Below, piece by piece: positions 45,139 through 54,025 of a DNA stretch of 64,000 nucleotides. Every line of letters starts with the position of its first letter. Positions within the stretch are counted from its first letter, which is position 1. A program made the position numbers and the translations under genes. The notes beneath the pieces were generated by a model, which did no database searches, had not been told where the DNA came from, and saw nothing but the letters and a program-made list of their open reading frames with translations. Origin of the DNA: Haloarcula sebkhae (lineage in GTDB: Archaea > Halobacteriota > Halobacteria > Halobacteriales > Haloarculaceae); contig NZ_BMPD01000010.1 in NCBI RefSeq assembly GCF_014647415.1, positions 62,001 to 126,000 on the forward strand, given 5' to 3'.

Positions 45139-47060
45139 TGTCCGAAATAGAAGGCCACCTCTCTCAGCTCTCCTCACTGTGGAAAGGCCGGGAGATTACA
45201 GAAGAGCCCCGGATAATAGATATCGATAGTCCTGTCTCGGATTTGTCAAAGAACGATCTTAGTGGAATACTTCAGTTAGCCCACGAAGAGGGAAATTATT
45301 TCGATGATTTTGAAGTGACATTTCATACGGATAGAGCCGGGGAACAGCCGATTCTCCAATCTGGTGGGAGCCTTCGAGTACATGACCCTGGTTTCGACAC
45401 CCTTCGAAGGGCGTACGATACCGAAGACGTAGCTATCCAAGACTGGCGTAAAATTGTCAGTGACGTTCTCCATGATGACGAAGTTGAGAGATTAGCTGAG
45501 TTTCTACTTGAATGGTCTGGGACAGCCTCGATATCCTTACACATAGATTGTATCGTAGACAAGTCAGAAATTGGTGACCTCCTCAAAGCTGAGTTAGAGG
45601 GTTCCTCTTCTTTTTCAGTATTCTTCTGGACAGAGGAGAAGCAGTTTCAAAGTTGGTTGGACCAGCATATCTCAGATTACGCAACAGTCGCTGACCTGTT
45701 CTTTCAAGAACGAAACCTCCCCGTCTTTGTATTCTATCAAGAAATCGAACCGGAGTACCAATCAGTGCTTCAGTTCCACTCGGTTAAATCCTTGCTCAAT
45801 TTAGAGCCGGCAGACCACGATTTCGATGTGAGCCAGTATCGGACGCTTATGGACCGAGACCGCGATGTGCTCCAAGCAGGACCTGAACTGTCGGTAGTGT
45901 CTCCATCGCTCTTTAGCACGCCCAAGGCGAGAGAGCACTTCGCGTCGGTATTTGTGTACAGCGTCTTCGCCGGAGTCGCAAAGAGGGTGAGATTAACTGA
46001 GGATGTCTTGGAACTCGAAATTAAAACACGACGCAAAACCATCAGTAACAAAATCGACGGAGAGGCATTTACTAATGCCGTTCAGCAGTATACAGTAGAC
46101 GAACTAACGGCGCTCTACGAGTTCTATGAGTCGTTCGTGGAGAAGGGAACACGAGATACCTATCGGGACTTTTGGCACCGTAGCATCGTCGAGGAGTGTG
46201 ATTCGTTTGAGGACCTCCCTCGAAAAACAGCACAGATCCGAGAATTCTACACGTTCTTAGAAGAGGAGGCTATCGAGAAGAATTTCGATGACCTCAATGA
46301 TGCCATCCAAGACGCCCATGTATTCACCGCCGACGTTACGAGTACTGTTTCAGAGACGACACGGAGCCTGACCTCAGAGATCCAGAAAGTGGTACTGGCA
46401 CTCCTTGGGGCAGTATTTGCAAATCTATTTCTTGTGGTCCGGTGGTCGAACGTAGACATGGTTCTCCCCTTCTCGATATTCGTCATTTCTGGTGTTCTTC
46501 TGTTCTACTTCCCCACAATCCAAACACGAATCGATGAACTGGATGATTTGATAAGCGAGAGTAATGATGATTTCAAAGTATACTCTGAGACGATTCAAGA
46601 ATTCTCGGGTCATCTATTCGACTTCAGTCGCTTCGATGACCGTCGAGGAAGCTACGTCAATTACGCCGAAAAGCGTCGAAAGTGGGCTGTCAAGAAGCTT
46701 CAACTAGCGTTTTGGCTCCTGATCATCGTCTGGGGAGGATTAGCGATAATCTCGATTCTCGGCTACTCGCGTTCTTCGGGACAATTTCTTATCGCAACAA
46801 CTTCAGTGGTGGTTGCAGGAGTAATCTGGTTCCGACACCGGGACGCCGACTACTACCCAGAAACAACCGACGTGCCTGTCATTGGGCCCGCTCTCTCGCC
46901 GGCGATTAGTCTTGCCATACTCATCTTGGTTGTGGCTGGAATTCGCCTGTTCATCGAACCTCTGACTGTGGATGCAATCACATCCGGCCGAATTTTGCAG
47001 GAAGTTCTATCGTGGGTATCATCATCACAGCTACTCGGCGTACAGTCTCCGATATCGTGA
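45138..47060 (+). CDS. Large membrane protein paired with the NdpA/KwaB-like gene
   Basis: This 640-aa protein has a soluble N-terminal region (about 1-410, alpha/beta then helical), five hydrophobic helices in the last third (about 415-435, 443-462, 517-541, 550-568 and 580-603) and a coiled-coil segment between the second and third. No family is recognised. A soluble sensor fused to a membrane domain and coupled to a putative DNA-binding partner is the kind of layout seen in membrane-acting defence systems. Kiwa KwaA is far smaller, so any relation would be functional only. Confidence 0.6.
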   Translation: MSEIEGHLSQLSSLWKGREITEEPRIIDIDSPVSDLSKNDLSGILQLAHEEGNYFDDFEVTFHTDRAGEQPILQSGGSLRVHDPGFDTLRRAYDTEDVAIQDWRKIVSDVLHDDEVERLAEFLLEWSGTASISLHIDCIVDKSEIGDLLKAELEGSSSFSVFFWTEEKQFQSWLDQHISDYATVADLFFQERNLPVFVFYQEIEPEYQSVLQFHSVKSLLNLEPADHDFDVSQYRTLMDRDRDVLQAGPELSVVSPSLFSTPKAREHFASVFVYSVFAGVAKRVRLTEDVLELEIKTRRKTISNKIDGEAFTNAVQQYTVDELTALYEFYESFVEKGTRDTYRDFWHRSIVEECDSFEDLPRKTAQIREFYTFLEEEAIEKNFDDLNDAIQDAHVFTADVTSTVSETTRSLTSEIQKVVLALLGAVFANLFLVVRWSNVDMVLPFSIFVISGVLLFYFPTIQTRIDELDDLISESNDDFKVYSETIQEFSGHLFDFSRFDDRRGSYVNYAEKRRKWAVKKLQLAFWLLIIVWGGLAIISILGYSRSSGQFLIATTSVVVAGVIWFRHRDADYYPETTDVPVIGPALSPAISLAILILVVAGIRLFIEPLTVDAITSGRILQEVLSWVSSSQLLGVQSPIS

Positions 47061-47318
47061 CAGAGTCAGCCTCCAGAAGATGACTATTCACCCCCCGGGA
47101 ACAGTACGTTAGCGTCTGAGTCTGGCTACCTCTATGTCGTTATTAGGTTCGTTATCAGGGGGGCGCTGTCAGCAGGCCTAACAGAATTACACCTGCTACT
47201 GATATAACTCGCAGTACTGACTTCGCCAGATTACCGAGTAGCTGTTTCAGATGGGCGATAGAACAACAAACAACGGTCGGAAATTCGTTCTAGATGTATC
47301 CCGCTATATTAGCAACCA

Positions 47319-48056
47319 TTATAAGAACGAGTGACCGGCAAACTCGTCTTTTAGATAGAGGACTGATAGTCCGGTCATTGCATTAATTTCTTTTCTGTTG
47401 GAATAGATATCACCCTTGTCACCCGTCACGAGCCGGCCTGCAATACCAAGATTTTGCAGGGCATAGCTATCTGCTACCACTTCTGCATCTGGATGCTCAG
47501 TCTGAGAGCCATGTGAAATCATTTCGGCAAGGCGAACTCGAAGATCTTCATCTCGCTCACCTTCCACAGAAATATAATCGATTCGTTCTGAGAGAGCTTC
47601 TTTTCTGGAATCAGCTTGGGTTGTAATCCGCTCAACGAGATCCCGCATTGCGTCTCTAACATCCAAGTGGGTACAGTCCTTGGTCAATGTTTTTTCGAAG
47701 TATTTTCGAATCTTCCCTTGGACTTGGGTCTCAACATCGTGTTCTTCAATAAATATCTCTGAAACAGTTTCTGGCCCCAACTCAGACTCCTGACGTGAAT
47801 CAACTTCCAATTCGCACATCCTTGCGTCTTTCCTGAGGCGTGCTTTCTCGTCATCGAACTTCCCGTAATCCTTGGACCATTTAAGTTCTGTTTCGGCACG
47901 CGGTTTTCCTTTTTTACAGCAGTACTCGTATATTACCTGATCGGAGAGGAAAAGAGAGTTGTCAGTCGATATCAGCCGATCTGTGTGGTCATTCCATCGG
48001 TTCTGGAGGAACGAATAGCCGAGCAGAACATTTGAGTCGACACAGTAGCTTGCCAT
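47319..48056 (-). CDS. PIN-domain-like protein, 245 aa
   Basis: It starts MASYCVDSNVLLGYSF with the first PIN aspartate at D7 and an early VIYEYC acidic position. The C-terminal part, DAEVVADSYALQNLGIAGRLVTGDKGDIY, gives the later conserved aspartates. Between them is a long charged helical insert, making it much longer than a typical VapC. It lies 3 bp after the Panacea-like gene, so the two form an operon. A ribonuclease toxin role is likely. Confidence 0.65.
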   Translation of the reverse strand: MASYCVDSNVLLGYSFLQNRWNDHTDRLISTDNSLFLSDQVIYEYCCKKGKPRAETELKWSKDYGKFDDEKARLRKDARMCELEVDSRQESELGPETVSEIFIEEHDVETQVQGKIRKYFEKTLTKDCTHLDVRDAMRDLVERITTQADSRKEALSERIDYISVEGERDEDLRVRLAEMISHGSQTEHPDAEVVADSYALQNLGIAGRLVTGDKGDIYSNRKEINAMTGLSVLYLKDEFAGHSFL

Positions 48057-48059
48057 GTT

Positions 48060-48920
48060 TCAGTCCGCCCTCAGCCGGGAAAGCATAACCGCTTCAGCGG
48101 CTTCATCAGCAACCTCTGAGGTCCCCTTCACAGTCAAATAGTCTTCATCATACTCATGAATCTGTTCCCGAAGTTCCTCTTTCGCCTCATGTGGCTCATC
48201 AATTCCCAAGTCAGATAGTACACTCATCGATGAGGCATTCGTAGCAGTTGACTCCGCTAAATCCACACAGAACAGAGACCAGAAGGTATCAAGAACTCGC
48301 TCAAGATGACCTATCGTTGCTTCAGGATTGTCTATTCGCTCGCTTAGAATGCTATAACAGTGGTACAGTTCATTTTCGTGTTCAGGAAATGCCTCAGTTG
48401 GATACACCTGAACGAAGTCATTCAATAGCCTGCGAAACCCAACGCGGTCAAACTCCGTTGTGTTTACGTCTCCGGAAGATTTGATTGACCCAATCCGTTT
48501 GTCCAACTGACGGTAGTTTCGTTGGAGTTGATACGGTGCATCCTCGTACTGCAAATCAGTGATTCCTTCTAACCCTCTCTCGTAGTATCTTTCCAGAGCC
48601 CTTTTTACTGCATCTCTAACAGTCCATTCAGCAGAAGTAGAGAGATCGGTGCTAACTCCCGATTCATTTAGCTTGGTCTCATGACCACCGCCTGTCTCAA
48701 CGACTTCTAAAAGAGGACTCTGGGAAGTTTGGGCACAGGTCCCGTACTTGTACCAAAACAGCCCAATATTTGATTCAATCTCTGGCTCCGCAGAGAGTTC
48801 TTTATGAATAAAGTAGATGAGTTTGTGAAAGGCTTTGGTCCGCAAAGGTGTGGAATAGCTTCGTTCCTCATATAGTACGGGAACGATGTCGTCTAAATCA
48901 ACAGACTCAGAAGTTACCAT
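48060..48920 (-). CDS. Panacea/SocA-like antitoxin candidate partner of the PIN protein
   Basis: The N-terminus of this 286-aa protein, ...PLRTKAFHKLIYFIHKELSAEPEIESNIGLFWYKYGT, resembles the Panacea (DUF4065/SocA) antitoxin fold, with KLIYFIH and a FWYKYG position; the rest is helical. Panacea domains neutralise many unrelated toxins, fitting its place directly before a PIN gene. The resemblance is by eye only. It is divergent from the short-Argonaute operon across a 107-bp AT-rich gap. Confidence 0.5.
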   Translation of the reverse strand: MVTSESVDLDDIVPVLYEERSYSTPLRTKAFHKLIYFIHKELSAEPEIESNIGLFWYKYGTCAQTSQSPLLEVVETGGGHETKLNESGVSTDLSTSAEWTVRDAVKRALERYYERGLEGITDLQYEDAPYQLQRNYRQLDKRIGSIKSSGDVNTTEFDRVGFRRLLNDFVQVYPTEAFPEHENELYHCYSILSERIDNPEATIGHLERVLDTFWSLFCVDLAESTATNASSMSVLSDLGIDEPHEAKEELREQIHEYDEDYLTVKGTSEVADEAAEAVMLSRLRAD

Positions 48921-49027
48921 GTTAACTAATTCTCAAGTATAGAAGTAAAAGCATTTTTCGGTGGTCTACAGGCAATTGTTGCTGGGTTGCCTGTATGATA
49001 TACTGGTAGAATAATATAATCAACCAG

Positions 49028-50476
49028 ATGTTTCAGAATCACGAAGGAGGGAGGGAAGTTAATTTTCAGCATTCAGAGGATTATAAAGATCAGATCAAAC
49101 TCTACTGGGAAGCTCGGGGATATGATTTAGTTGAGGATTCTGTTGATGATAATGACACTGCTGATTTGGTCTTCAGGAAGACTCATGAACACGGTGATGA
49201 AGATGTCTACGTTGAAGCAAAGTATTCCAAGGTAAGCCGAACTAACGATGGCTTCCTTACCGAAGTAGGAAGATACTTTTTCAGATATCTATCAGACGGC
49301 CCTTTTGAATTTCATGTTTTTGCCAGAGATCTAAGCAATATCAGCGCATGGAGGAAGATCTTCGATCCGGGTATTCAACGGGATAGCGCAGTACGTGAAT
49401 TTTACGAGAGAATCAGAGAAGACGCCAATTTTCAACCAGAGGAAAAACAAAACTTCGAGGAAGCACGCTTTGAGAAGTTCCTTGATTTCGTATCCTCTAC
49501 CAAGATACATAAGGCCAGTTATGAAGTCCTCAAGATGGACACAGACCGGCTTCAAAACACCGACAAGTACCAGATTAATCGATTTATTTCGGAGCGAGAA
49601 CCACTCAACGAAGCCTCACAACTTAACGCGAATTTTGGAAGGTTAGACCCGCTTCCAACAAATCTGTATGTGGGATTTCTTGATTCTAGTGTGTTCGATT
49701 CAAGCGTCCAGAATACAATACCGAGAACCGCCCCTTTCTGGTTCGAAAATAATAGGGTCTATTCGCTCCGTCCACCGGATGAGTTCCCTAGGCCTGTGGA
49801 GCGCACCACAGAGATGGATACAGTGTCGGCGGAACCGTTCAATTCCTGGGCACAGGAACCTGAGAATAAATTGGGGGCGAAAACACTCTTAATGAAAGAA
49901 ATATGTCGAACTACTGTAACAAGAGAGTTCTCTTCGACCTTTAATAAGAACGCTAGCGAGGAATACTATGAGTCAGATGACTACTGTCAATGCGTAAAAT
50001 ACAGAGGTGATTATTATTTACTATTCAAGCATCCGTCACTGGCTGTTGAGACACAACATGTTGAAGACCAGTTGATAACAAAAGTTTTCGATGAAGAAGA
50101 CACTTTTGTGAGACATAGATCTGCGAAACTCAAGGTTCATGATTTCGCAGAGAAATTCTACCTCTCTATTTTAGTTCGGAATCACTTCACAGAGAGTGGT
50201 GGGAAGCGAACGTTGATACGAGGCTCCAGCCGTGACCGGTTGACAGATAAATTTAATCAGAACGACTATACAAATAGCCAAGCATTCAGCGAGTATCGCC
50301 ACTGGAGAAAAATCCTAGGCATGGATAAGACAGCATCTGCAGACGCAGATGAGCAAGAGATTGGGCTAAAGAGAATTGGCAGACTATCAGTTGGCAAGCG
50401 CCCTCCTGAAGACCGACAGGAGGTTGAAGAACGTGATACTAGCCAGCAGCAGAAGCAACTGGGTGATTTCCAATAA
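49028..50476 (+). CDS. Nuclease-APAZ effector subunit of a short-Argonaute system (SPARDA-like)
   Basis: The N-terminus of this 482-aa protein has a PD-(D/E)XK core: a helix (DQIKLYWEARGY), DTADLVFRK (D46) and DVYVEAKYSK (E63, K65). From about residue 190 the sequence matches the APAZ type that replaces the Argonaute N and PAZ domains, ending in a charged tail. In SPARDA systems the effector nuclease is released on guide-target recognition and degrades nucleic acids indiscriminately. The stop overlaps the Argonaute start by 1 bp. I have no second PIN, TIR or SIR2 domain here. Confidence 0.85.
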   Translation: MFQNHEGGREVNFQHSEDYKDQIKLYWEARGYDLVEDSVDDNDTADLVFRKTHEHGDEDVYVEAKYSKVSRTNDGFLTEVGRYFFRYLSDGPFEFHVFARDLSNISAWRKIFDPGIQRDSAVREFYERIREDANFQPEEKQNFEEARFEKFLDFVSSTKIHKASYEVLKMDTDRLQNTDKYQINRFISEREPLNEASQLNANFGRLDPLPTNLYVGFLDSSVFDSSVQNTIPRTAPFWFENNRVYSLRPPDEFPRPVERTTEMDTVSAEPFNSWAQEPENKLGAKTLLMKEICRTTVTREFSSTFNKNASEEYYESDDYCQCVKYRGDYYLLFKHPSLAVETQHVEDQLITKVFDEEDTFVRHRSAKLKVHDFAEKFYLSILVRNHFTESGGKRTLIRGSSRDRLTDKFNQNDYTNSQAFSEYRHWRKILGMDKTASADADEQEIGLKRIGRLSVGKRPPEDRQEVEERDTSQQQKQLGDFQ

Positions 50477-51885
50477 TGGATTTCGAAACCGAATACATTG
50501 AGGAGCCATCGTTGAAATTCAAAAGTGGTGAAGCAAAGGATCCCAGAGCAGGTCTGATGGAATTCGGACCGTGGACACCGGGGTCATCGGGTCATAATGA
50601 GATCAAAATTGGCCTCATTGGTACAAACCGATCAATCAGTGCGGTGAAAGGCTTACTCCAAGAGATGGAGACGGTAATTCCCAGGAACAGTGAGGAAGTC
50701 AAGAGACATCAACCACCTTTTCCCTCAATGGGCCCCAATTCACCGTTTGAAGCCTCATTTGTGTTGATGGATCGTCATCAGAGTGAGTTCACAAGACGAG
50801 ATTTGGACCACATTACACAGCACGATAGTCCAAGTGAAAACGTCGGAATATTACTGGATCAGATGGACAAACGGTTGCAAATCTTGAAGCGCCGAAACGA
50901 CCCGCCGCCGGACGTTGTCATCGTTGCCATTCCTGAAGAAATCGAGGATGCATGTACAAGATCAGGGGTAAATAAGGCGAAGATGAAGGATGGTCCGACC
51001 GACTTTCATGACCGAATTAAGACCTTTGGTCTAAAGTATGATGTTCCAACACAGCTGATTCGGCCGGCCAGTGTGCATTTCGATGGAACTGGCCAGTCTA
51101 AAGCAGAAGTCGCTTGGAATCTTTCGGTCGGTTTACTATATAAGTCCAGAGAAGGGAAGCCATGGAAAGTAGCCGATCTGGCTGAAGATACCTGCTACGC
51201 TGGAATCTCATTCTATCGAGAGCGCCATGGTGATCGAAGTAAAGCCCATGCCTCTCTTGCTCAAGTGTTTCTCGATACTGGCGAAAGCTTTGTAGTTTGG
51301 GGCGATCCCGCAATTAAAGACGATTCAAAATCGAATTACCACCTCACAAAAGATAGTGCCGAGGACATCGTAACCCAGATTCTGGACCAATATACGATGA
51401 GCAAGCCTCGGCCAGAGAGATTAGTTCTCCACAAAACTTCTCGATTCCATGATGAAGAGAAAGAGGGGTTCCTCAACGCTGCATCGGATATTCCAAAATT
51501 AGACTTCGTCACAATAAGAGAAGGTGATGGAATTCGTCTGTTTCCATCAGGTGACTACCCACCACTCAGGGGTACAGTCTTACACCCCCGGAATACGAGC
51601 AAGTACTTTCTCTATACTCAGGGCTATGTCCCATCACTGGAGACATATCCCGGACCAAGAATCCCGACACCGATAACTGTCGAATTGGACCCAGATGTCA
51701 ACCATACTTCACATAAAGAGATATGCCGAGAAATATTGTCATTTACCAAGCTTGATTGGAACACATCCTCGTTTTGTAAGAAGCAACCAGTTACAATCAA
51801 GGTAGCCCGGTCTGTCGGTGCAATATTGGCCGAGTCTAAGAATCGGGGTATAGATGTTCAGCCGCAGTACTACTATTATATGTGA
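50476..51885 (+). CDS. ago: Short prokaryotic Argonaute (MID-PIWI)
   Basis: This 469-aa protein consists of MID and PIWI domains only. Diagnostic stretches are FGLKYDVPTQLIRPASV, LLYKSREGKPWKVADL, CYAGISFYRERH (about 240-251), HASLAQVFLDTGESFVVWGDP, PERLVLHKTSRF (about 313-324) and LDWNTSSF near the end. The first catalytic Asp is replaced (GIS in place of GID) and the later Asp by His (LHK), so the PIWI domain should be inactive, as in short pAgos that use an effector. Guide loading is expected through MID. Confidence 0.92.
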   Translation: MDFETEYIEEPSLKFKSGEAKDPRAGLMEFGPWTPGSSGHNEIKIGLIGTNRSISAVKGLLQEMETVIPRNSEEVKRHQPPFPSMGPNSPFEASFVLMDRHQSEFTRRDLDHITQHDSPSENVGILLDQMDKRLQILKRRNDPPPDVVIVAIPEEIEDACTRSGVNKAKMKDGPTDFHDRIKTFGLKYDVPTQLIRPASVHFDGTGQSKAEVAWNLSVGLLYKSREGKPWKVADLAEDTCYAGISFYRERHGDRSKAHASLAQVFLDTGESFVVWGDPAIKDDSKSNYHLTKDSAEDIVTQILDQYTMSKPRPERLVLHKTSRFHDEEKEGFLNAASDIPKLDFVTIREGDGIRLFPSGDYPPLRGTVLHPRNTSKYFLYTQGYVPSLETYPGPRIPTPITVELDPDVNHTSHKEICREILSFTKLDWNTSSFCKKQPVTIKVARSVGAILAESKNRGIDVQPQYYYYM

Positions 51886-52015
51886 TAGCTTCTAGTTTTG
51901 TTGAGAATCGCAGTTACTGGTAAATATCCCGGCTGCCGGTGCGGACGCTTACCAATAAGTTAGATCTAGTGACATCGTAAGAAATAAACGAGATTCAGAG
52001 CCCAATCAGTAATCG

Positions 52016-52059
52016 GCTAACCAACAGGTAGGCGAATGGTACACCATATGTTGGTTAGC
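52016..52059. promoter_or_regulatory. Inverted-repeat element (copy 3 of 3)
   Basis: GCTAACCAACA (52016-52026) and TGTTGGTTAGC (52049-52059) form perfect 11-bp arms with a 22-nt spacer. It lies 11 bp past the stop of the minus-strand gene at 52070-52321. On the minus strand no gene start follows within 130 bp, so this copy does not look like an ordinary promoter element. Confidence 0.6.
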
Positions 52060-52069
52060 ATTTATTGGC

Positions 52070-52321
52070 CTACACTGTCGCCGCCACGTGCTGATACTCG
52101 GCCTGTGCTGGCGTCGGCTGCAACGTCAACCCGGCCAGCGCCAGCTCCCGAAGCACCTCTGGCGGAATCCCATCAACACCCCGAAGCACTGTATCGAGCG
52201 TCCATTCACCGTACTGACTCGCGCTTGGCGCAAGCACATCAACCGACTCGGTCGGCACCTCCTGTTGAATCGCCCGCGCGGCTCGACGAACCCGCTTCCG
52301 TTCCTCAACGGTACAGCTCAT
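52070..52321 (-). CDS. Small helical protein, 83 aa, second gene of a two-gene module
   Basis: It starts MSCTVEERKRVRRAARAIQQE and is helical with a basic N-terminus, then YGEWTLDTVLRGVDGIPPEVLREL. Its ATG overlaps the partner stop by 4 bp (ATGA). A 42-codon remnant of the same N-terminus lies at 42.2 kb. It could be one half of a toxin-antitoxin or a small regulator; no family is recognised. Confidence 0.6.
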   Translation of the reverse strand: MSCTVEERKRVRRAARAIQQEVPTESVDVLAPSASQYGEWTLDTVLRGVDGIPPEVLRELALAGLTLQPTPAQAEYQHVAATV

Positions 52322-52614
52322 GCCTCAACACCTTGCACGAAATCACCGACCAGCGACCCACTGACGTGCGGCCCGACGTTCCACCCTCGTTTACCACGCG
52401 TGTATTCACACCACTCTGCGAGCGTTTCGAAGGGCGTCTCCGACAACTCAACCCTCTCCGCGGCCCCGTCACCCGAAACAACGGCCACGGCGAACTCATA
52501 GCTATCCCAGTAGTGGGCTGCACCCTCGCTGTCGACGCCAAGGAATAGCGGTCGGCCCTGGGCAAGTAGTTCGCGTGCGGTACGTTCTTGTGGATTGGAT
52601 TGCGTAGTTGCCAT
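52318..52614 (-). CDS. Small acidic protein, 98 aa, first gene of the module
   Basis: I chose the ATG at 52614 (MATTQSNPQERTARELLAQ) over an upstream one at 52764 because the latter would overlap an operator-like palindrome and a divergent start. The protein has an FLGVDSEGAAHYWDSYEFAVAVV beta-rich core. It is coupled to the 83-aa gene. Its C-terminal coding end is also preserved in the remnant at 42.3 kb, showing the pair moves together. Function unknown. Confidence 0.6.
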   Translation of the reverse strand: MATTQSNPQERTARELLAQGRPLFLGVDSEGAAHYWDSYEFAVAVVSGDGAAERVELSETPFETLAEWCEYTRGKRGWNVGPHVSGSLVGDFVQGVEA

Positions 52615-52728
52615 TGGTTCTTGTGGGAACCACGCGCCTCGGTGCTCCAACACCGGGGCGATTTCGAAAGAAATCGACCAGCGGCGCGTATGTTCCTGTC
52701 TAATCTGTTGTGGCAACACACCAATAAA

Positions 52729-52753
52729 ACTATTGTTCTGATACAACAATAGT
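52729..52753. promoter_or_regulatory. Palindromic operator before the winged-helix gene
   Basis: ACTATTGTT (52729-52737) and AACAATAGT (52745-52753) are perfect 9-bp arms with a 7-nt spacer, ending 13 bp before the ATG at 52767. Autoregulation by the encoded winged-helix protein is likely. Confidence 0.55.
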
Positions 52754-52766
52754 CGGTTAGACACCT

Positions 52767-53006
52767 ATGTCTACGAAAGGTCCGGAACCTACGGTCAGTG
52801 ATACCGAGCTAATCGAGGCAATCGATCGAACTAACAGACCATTCGCAACAGCTGGAGAAGTTGCTGAATTGGTCGATTTATCCAACTGGCGAGTGCGTCA
52901 GCGGCTGGAGAGACTTGACGAACAGAATAAGATCAACCGTTCACGGATTGGTGGCGGGCCGTTTATCTATTGGCTCGATGGCTCATTTTCGGACGAATCC
53001 AGATAG
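52767..53006 (+). CDS. Winged-helix transcriptional regulator, 79 aa
   Basis: It starts MSTKGPEPTVSDTELIEAID and is a minimal winged helix: TAGEVAELVDLSNWRVRQRLERLDEQNKI then GGGPFIYWL. It is a paralogue of the convergent gene at 52967-53233: both start with the GPEPTVSD / GPDPTVSD motif and end with a wing that meets a tryptophan. The two genes overlap tail to tail over 40 bp. A palindrome lies directly upstream. Confidence 0.75.
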   Translation: MSTKGPEPTVSDTELIEAIDRTNRPFATAGEVAELVDLSNWRVRQRLERLDEQNKINRSRIGGGPFIYWLDGSFSDESR

Positions 53007-53233
53007 CGACGCCCGTTGTCAGTGAGCCACCATGCCCTAGCATTCCCAATTTTATCCGATTCAATCAGTCTTTCTTCCTCTAATCGACTGAGTCTTTTTG
53101 ACGCCGCCTGTTGGCTGATCCCAACCATATCTGCTATCTCCGTCGTCCCGAGAGCTGGTTTGTAGGCCATATGCATGGATCTAAGCAGCTCTTCATCAGA
53201 GACAGTCGGGTCTGGCCCACGACGGTTGGTCAC
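52967..53233 (-). CDS. Winged-helix transcriptional regulator, 88 aa
   Basis: It starts MTNRRGPDPTVSDEELLRSMH and has the same layout as its convergent paralogue: TTEIADMVGISQQAASKRLSRLEEERLI then NARAWWLTDNGRRYL. Such mini winged-helix proteins are abundant in haloarchaea and viruses as repressors. A short palindrome TTGTGT-CT-ACACAA lies at 53283-53296, about 50 nt upstream of its start. Confidence 0.75.
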   Translation of the reverse strand: MTNRRGPDPTVSDEELLRSMHMAYKPALGTTEIADMVGISQQAASKRLSRLEEERLIESDKIGNARAWWLTDNGRRYLDSSENEPSSQ

Positions 53234-53282
53234 ATCCTATCCGTGTCTCTCCTCGGTAAAAGGGATATTTGTTCTAAAACCA

Positions 53283-53296
53283 TTGTGTCTACACAA
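53283..53296. promoter_or_regulatory. Palindrome upstream of the second winged-helix gene
   Basis: TTGTGT-CT-ACACAA, 14 bp. It may be the operator of the 88-aa regulator. Confidence 0.4.
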
Positions 53297-53639
53297 CCTA
53301 TAAGTGGGCCCAGCTGCCTTGGTTATCATATACGCCGCTTACCGAAGCGGAGGCTTCGAGGCAGCGTCTCATCGAACCCATGACCACACCGATGCTCACC
53401 CACGAAGAGTCGCATCGCTCGCCAGCCTCGATTTCCGGTCATTCGAAAACCACCAGACGGTGGTACGATCACTCACTTCTGTTCATTTTCCGGTCACCGC
53501 CCGGGCGGCCCACGGACACGCCACAGCGGCTCACAGACGAAAACCAACCGCAGAAAGTCGACTTCCGTTCACCCGCGCCACAGACTTCTTCCATGCCACG
53601 GCGGAGTGCTGGTCAGATGCATACCACCGGAGGCGACCA

Positions 53640-53957
53640 ATGACGACCTACTACGGCCTGTCGGGCTTCCAGCGCGACCTGCTGGAAGCCATCGCCGCCG
53701 TCGAGAACGAGCCGTATGGCCTCGCACTCAAAGCGTACCTCGACGAACGTTACGCCAACCCGATTAACCACAGCCGACTCTACCAGAATCTCAGCACACT
53801 CGCCGAACAGAACCTCATCAACCGCGATGAACTCGACGCCCGAACCAACGAATATACGCTGACCGACGCCGGTCGAAAAGCACTCCAGCGCCACGCTGAC
53901 ACGCTCGCAAGCCTCTGTGAGCAGCCCCGGCCCGCCACTAGAGGGAGACAGCAATGA
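53640..53957 (+). CDS. PadR-like transcriptional regulator, 105 aa
   Basis: The ATG at 53640 gives MTTYYGLSGFQRDLLEAIAAVENEPYGLALKAYLDERYANPINHSRLYQNLSTL..., a PadR-type winged helix: the LYQNLSTLAEQNLI recognition helix followed by the wing NEYTLTDAGRKAL. An upstream in-frame start would add about 110 low-quality residues. It is the first gene of a run of tiny genes with 4-bp or 1-bp overlaps. Confidence 0.78.
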   Translation: MTTYYGLSGFQRDLLEAIAAVENEPYGLALKAYLDERYANPINHSRLYQNLSTLAEQNLINRDELDARTNEYTLTDAGRKALQRHADTLASLCEQPRPATRGRQQ

Positions 53958-54025
53958 CGGCAGTTGCACTGCTCTCTCACAACCTCACTGAGAACAGACC
54001 ACGCTATCGGGAGATGAGCCGATGA
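53954..54025 (+). CDS. Possible 23-aa coupled peptide
   Basis: Frame MTAVALLSHNLTENRPRYREMSR overlaps the preceding stop and the following start by 4 bp each (ATGA and ATGA), so it may simply be a coupling leader between the PadR gene and the 99-aa gene. Confidence 0.35.
   Translation: MTAVALLSHNLTENRPRYREMSR

Noticed and set aside
44191-47060. Direct assignment to Kiwa
   Set aside because: The membrane protein is three times larger than KwaA, gene order differs and the KwaB-like similarity is weak.
53304-53639. Longer start for the PadR-like gene
   Set aside because: The extra 112 residues are His/Arg/Ser-rich and unlike a protein domain; the ATG at 53640 begins the winged helix.
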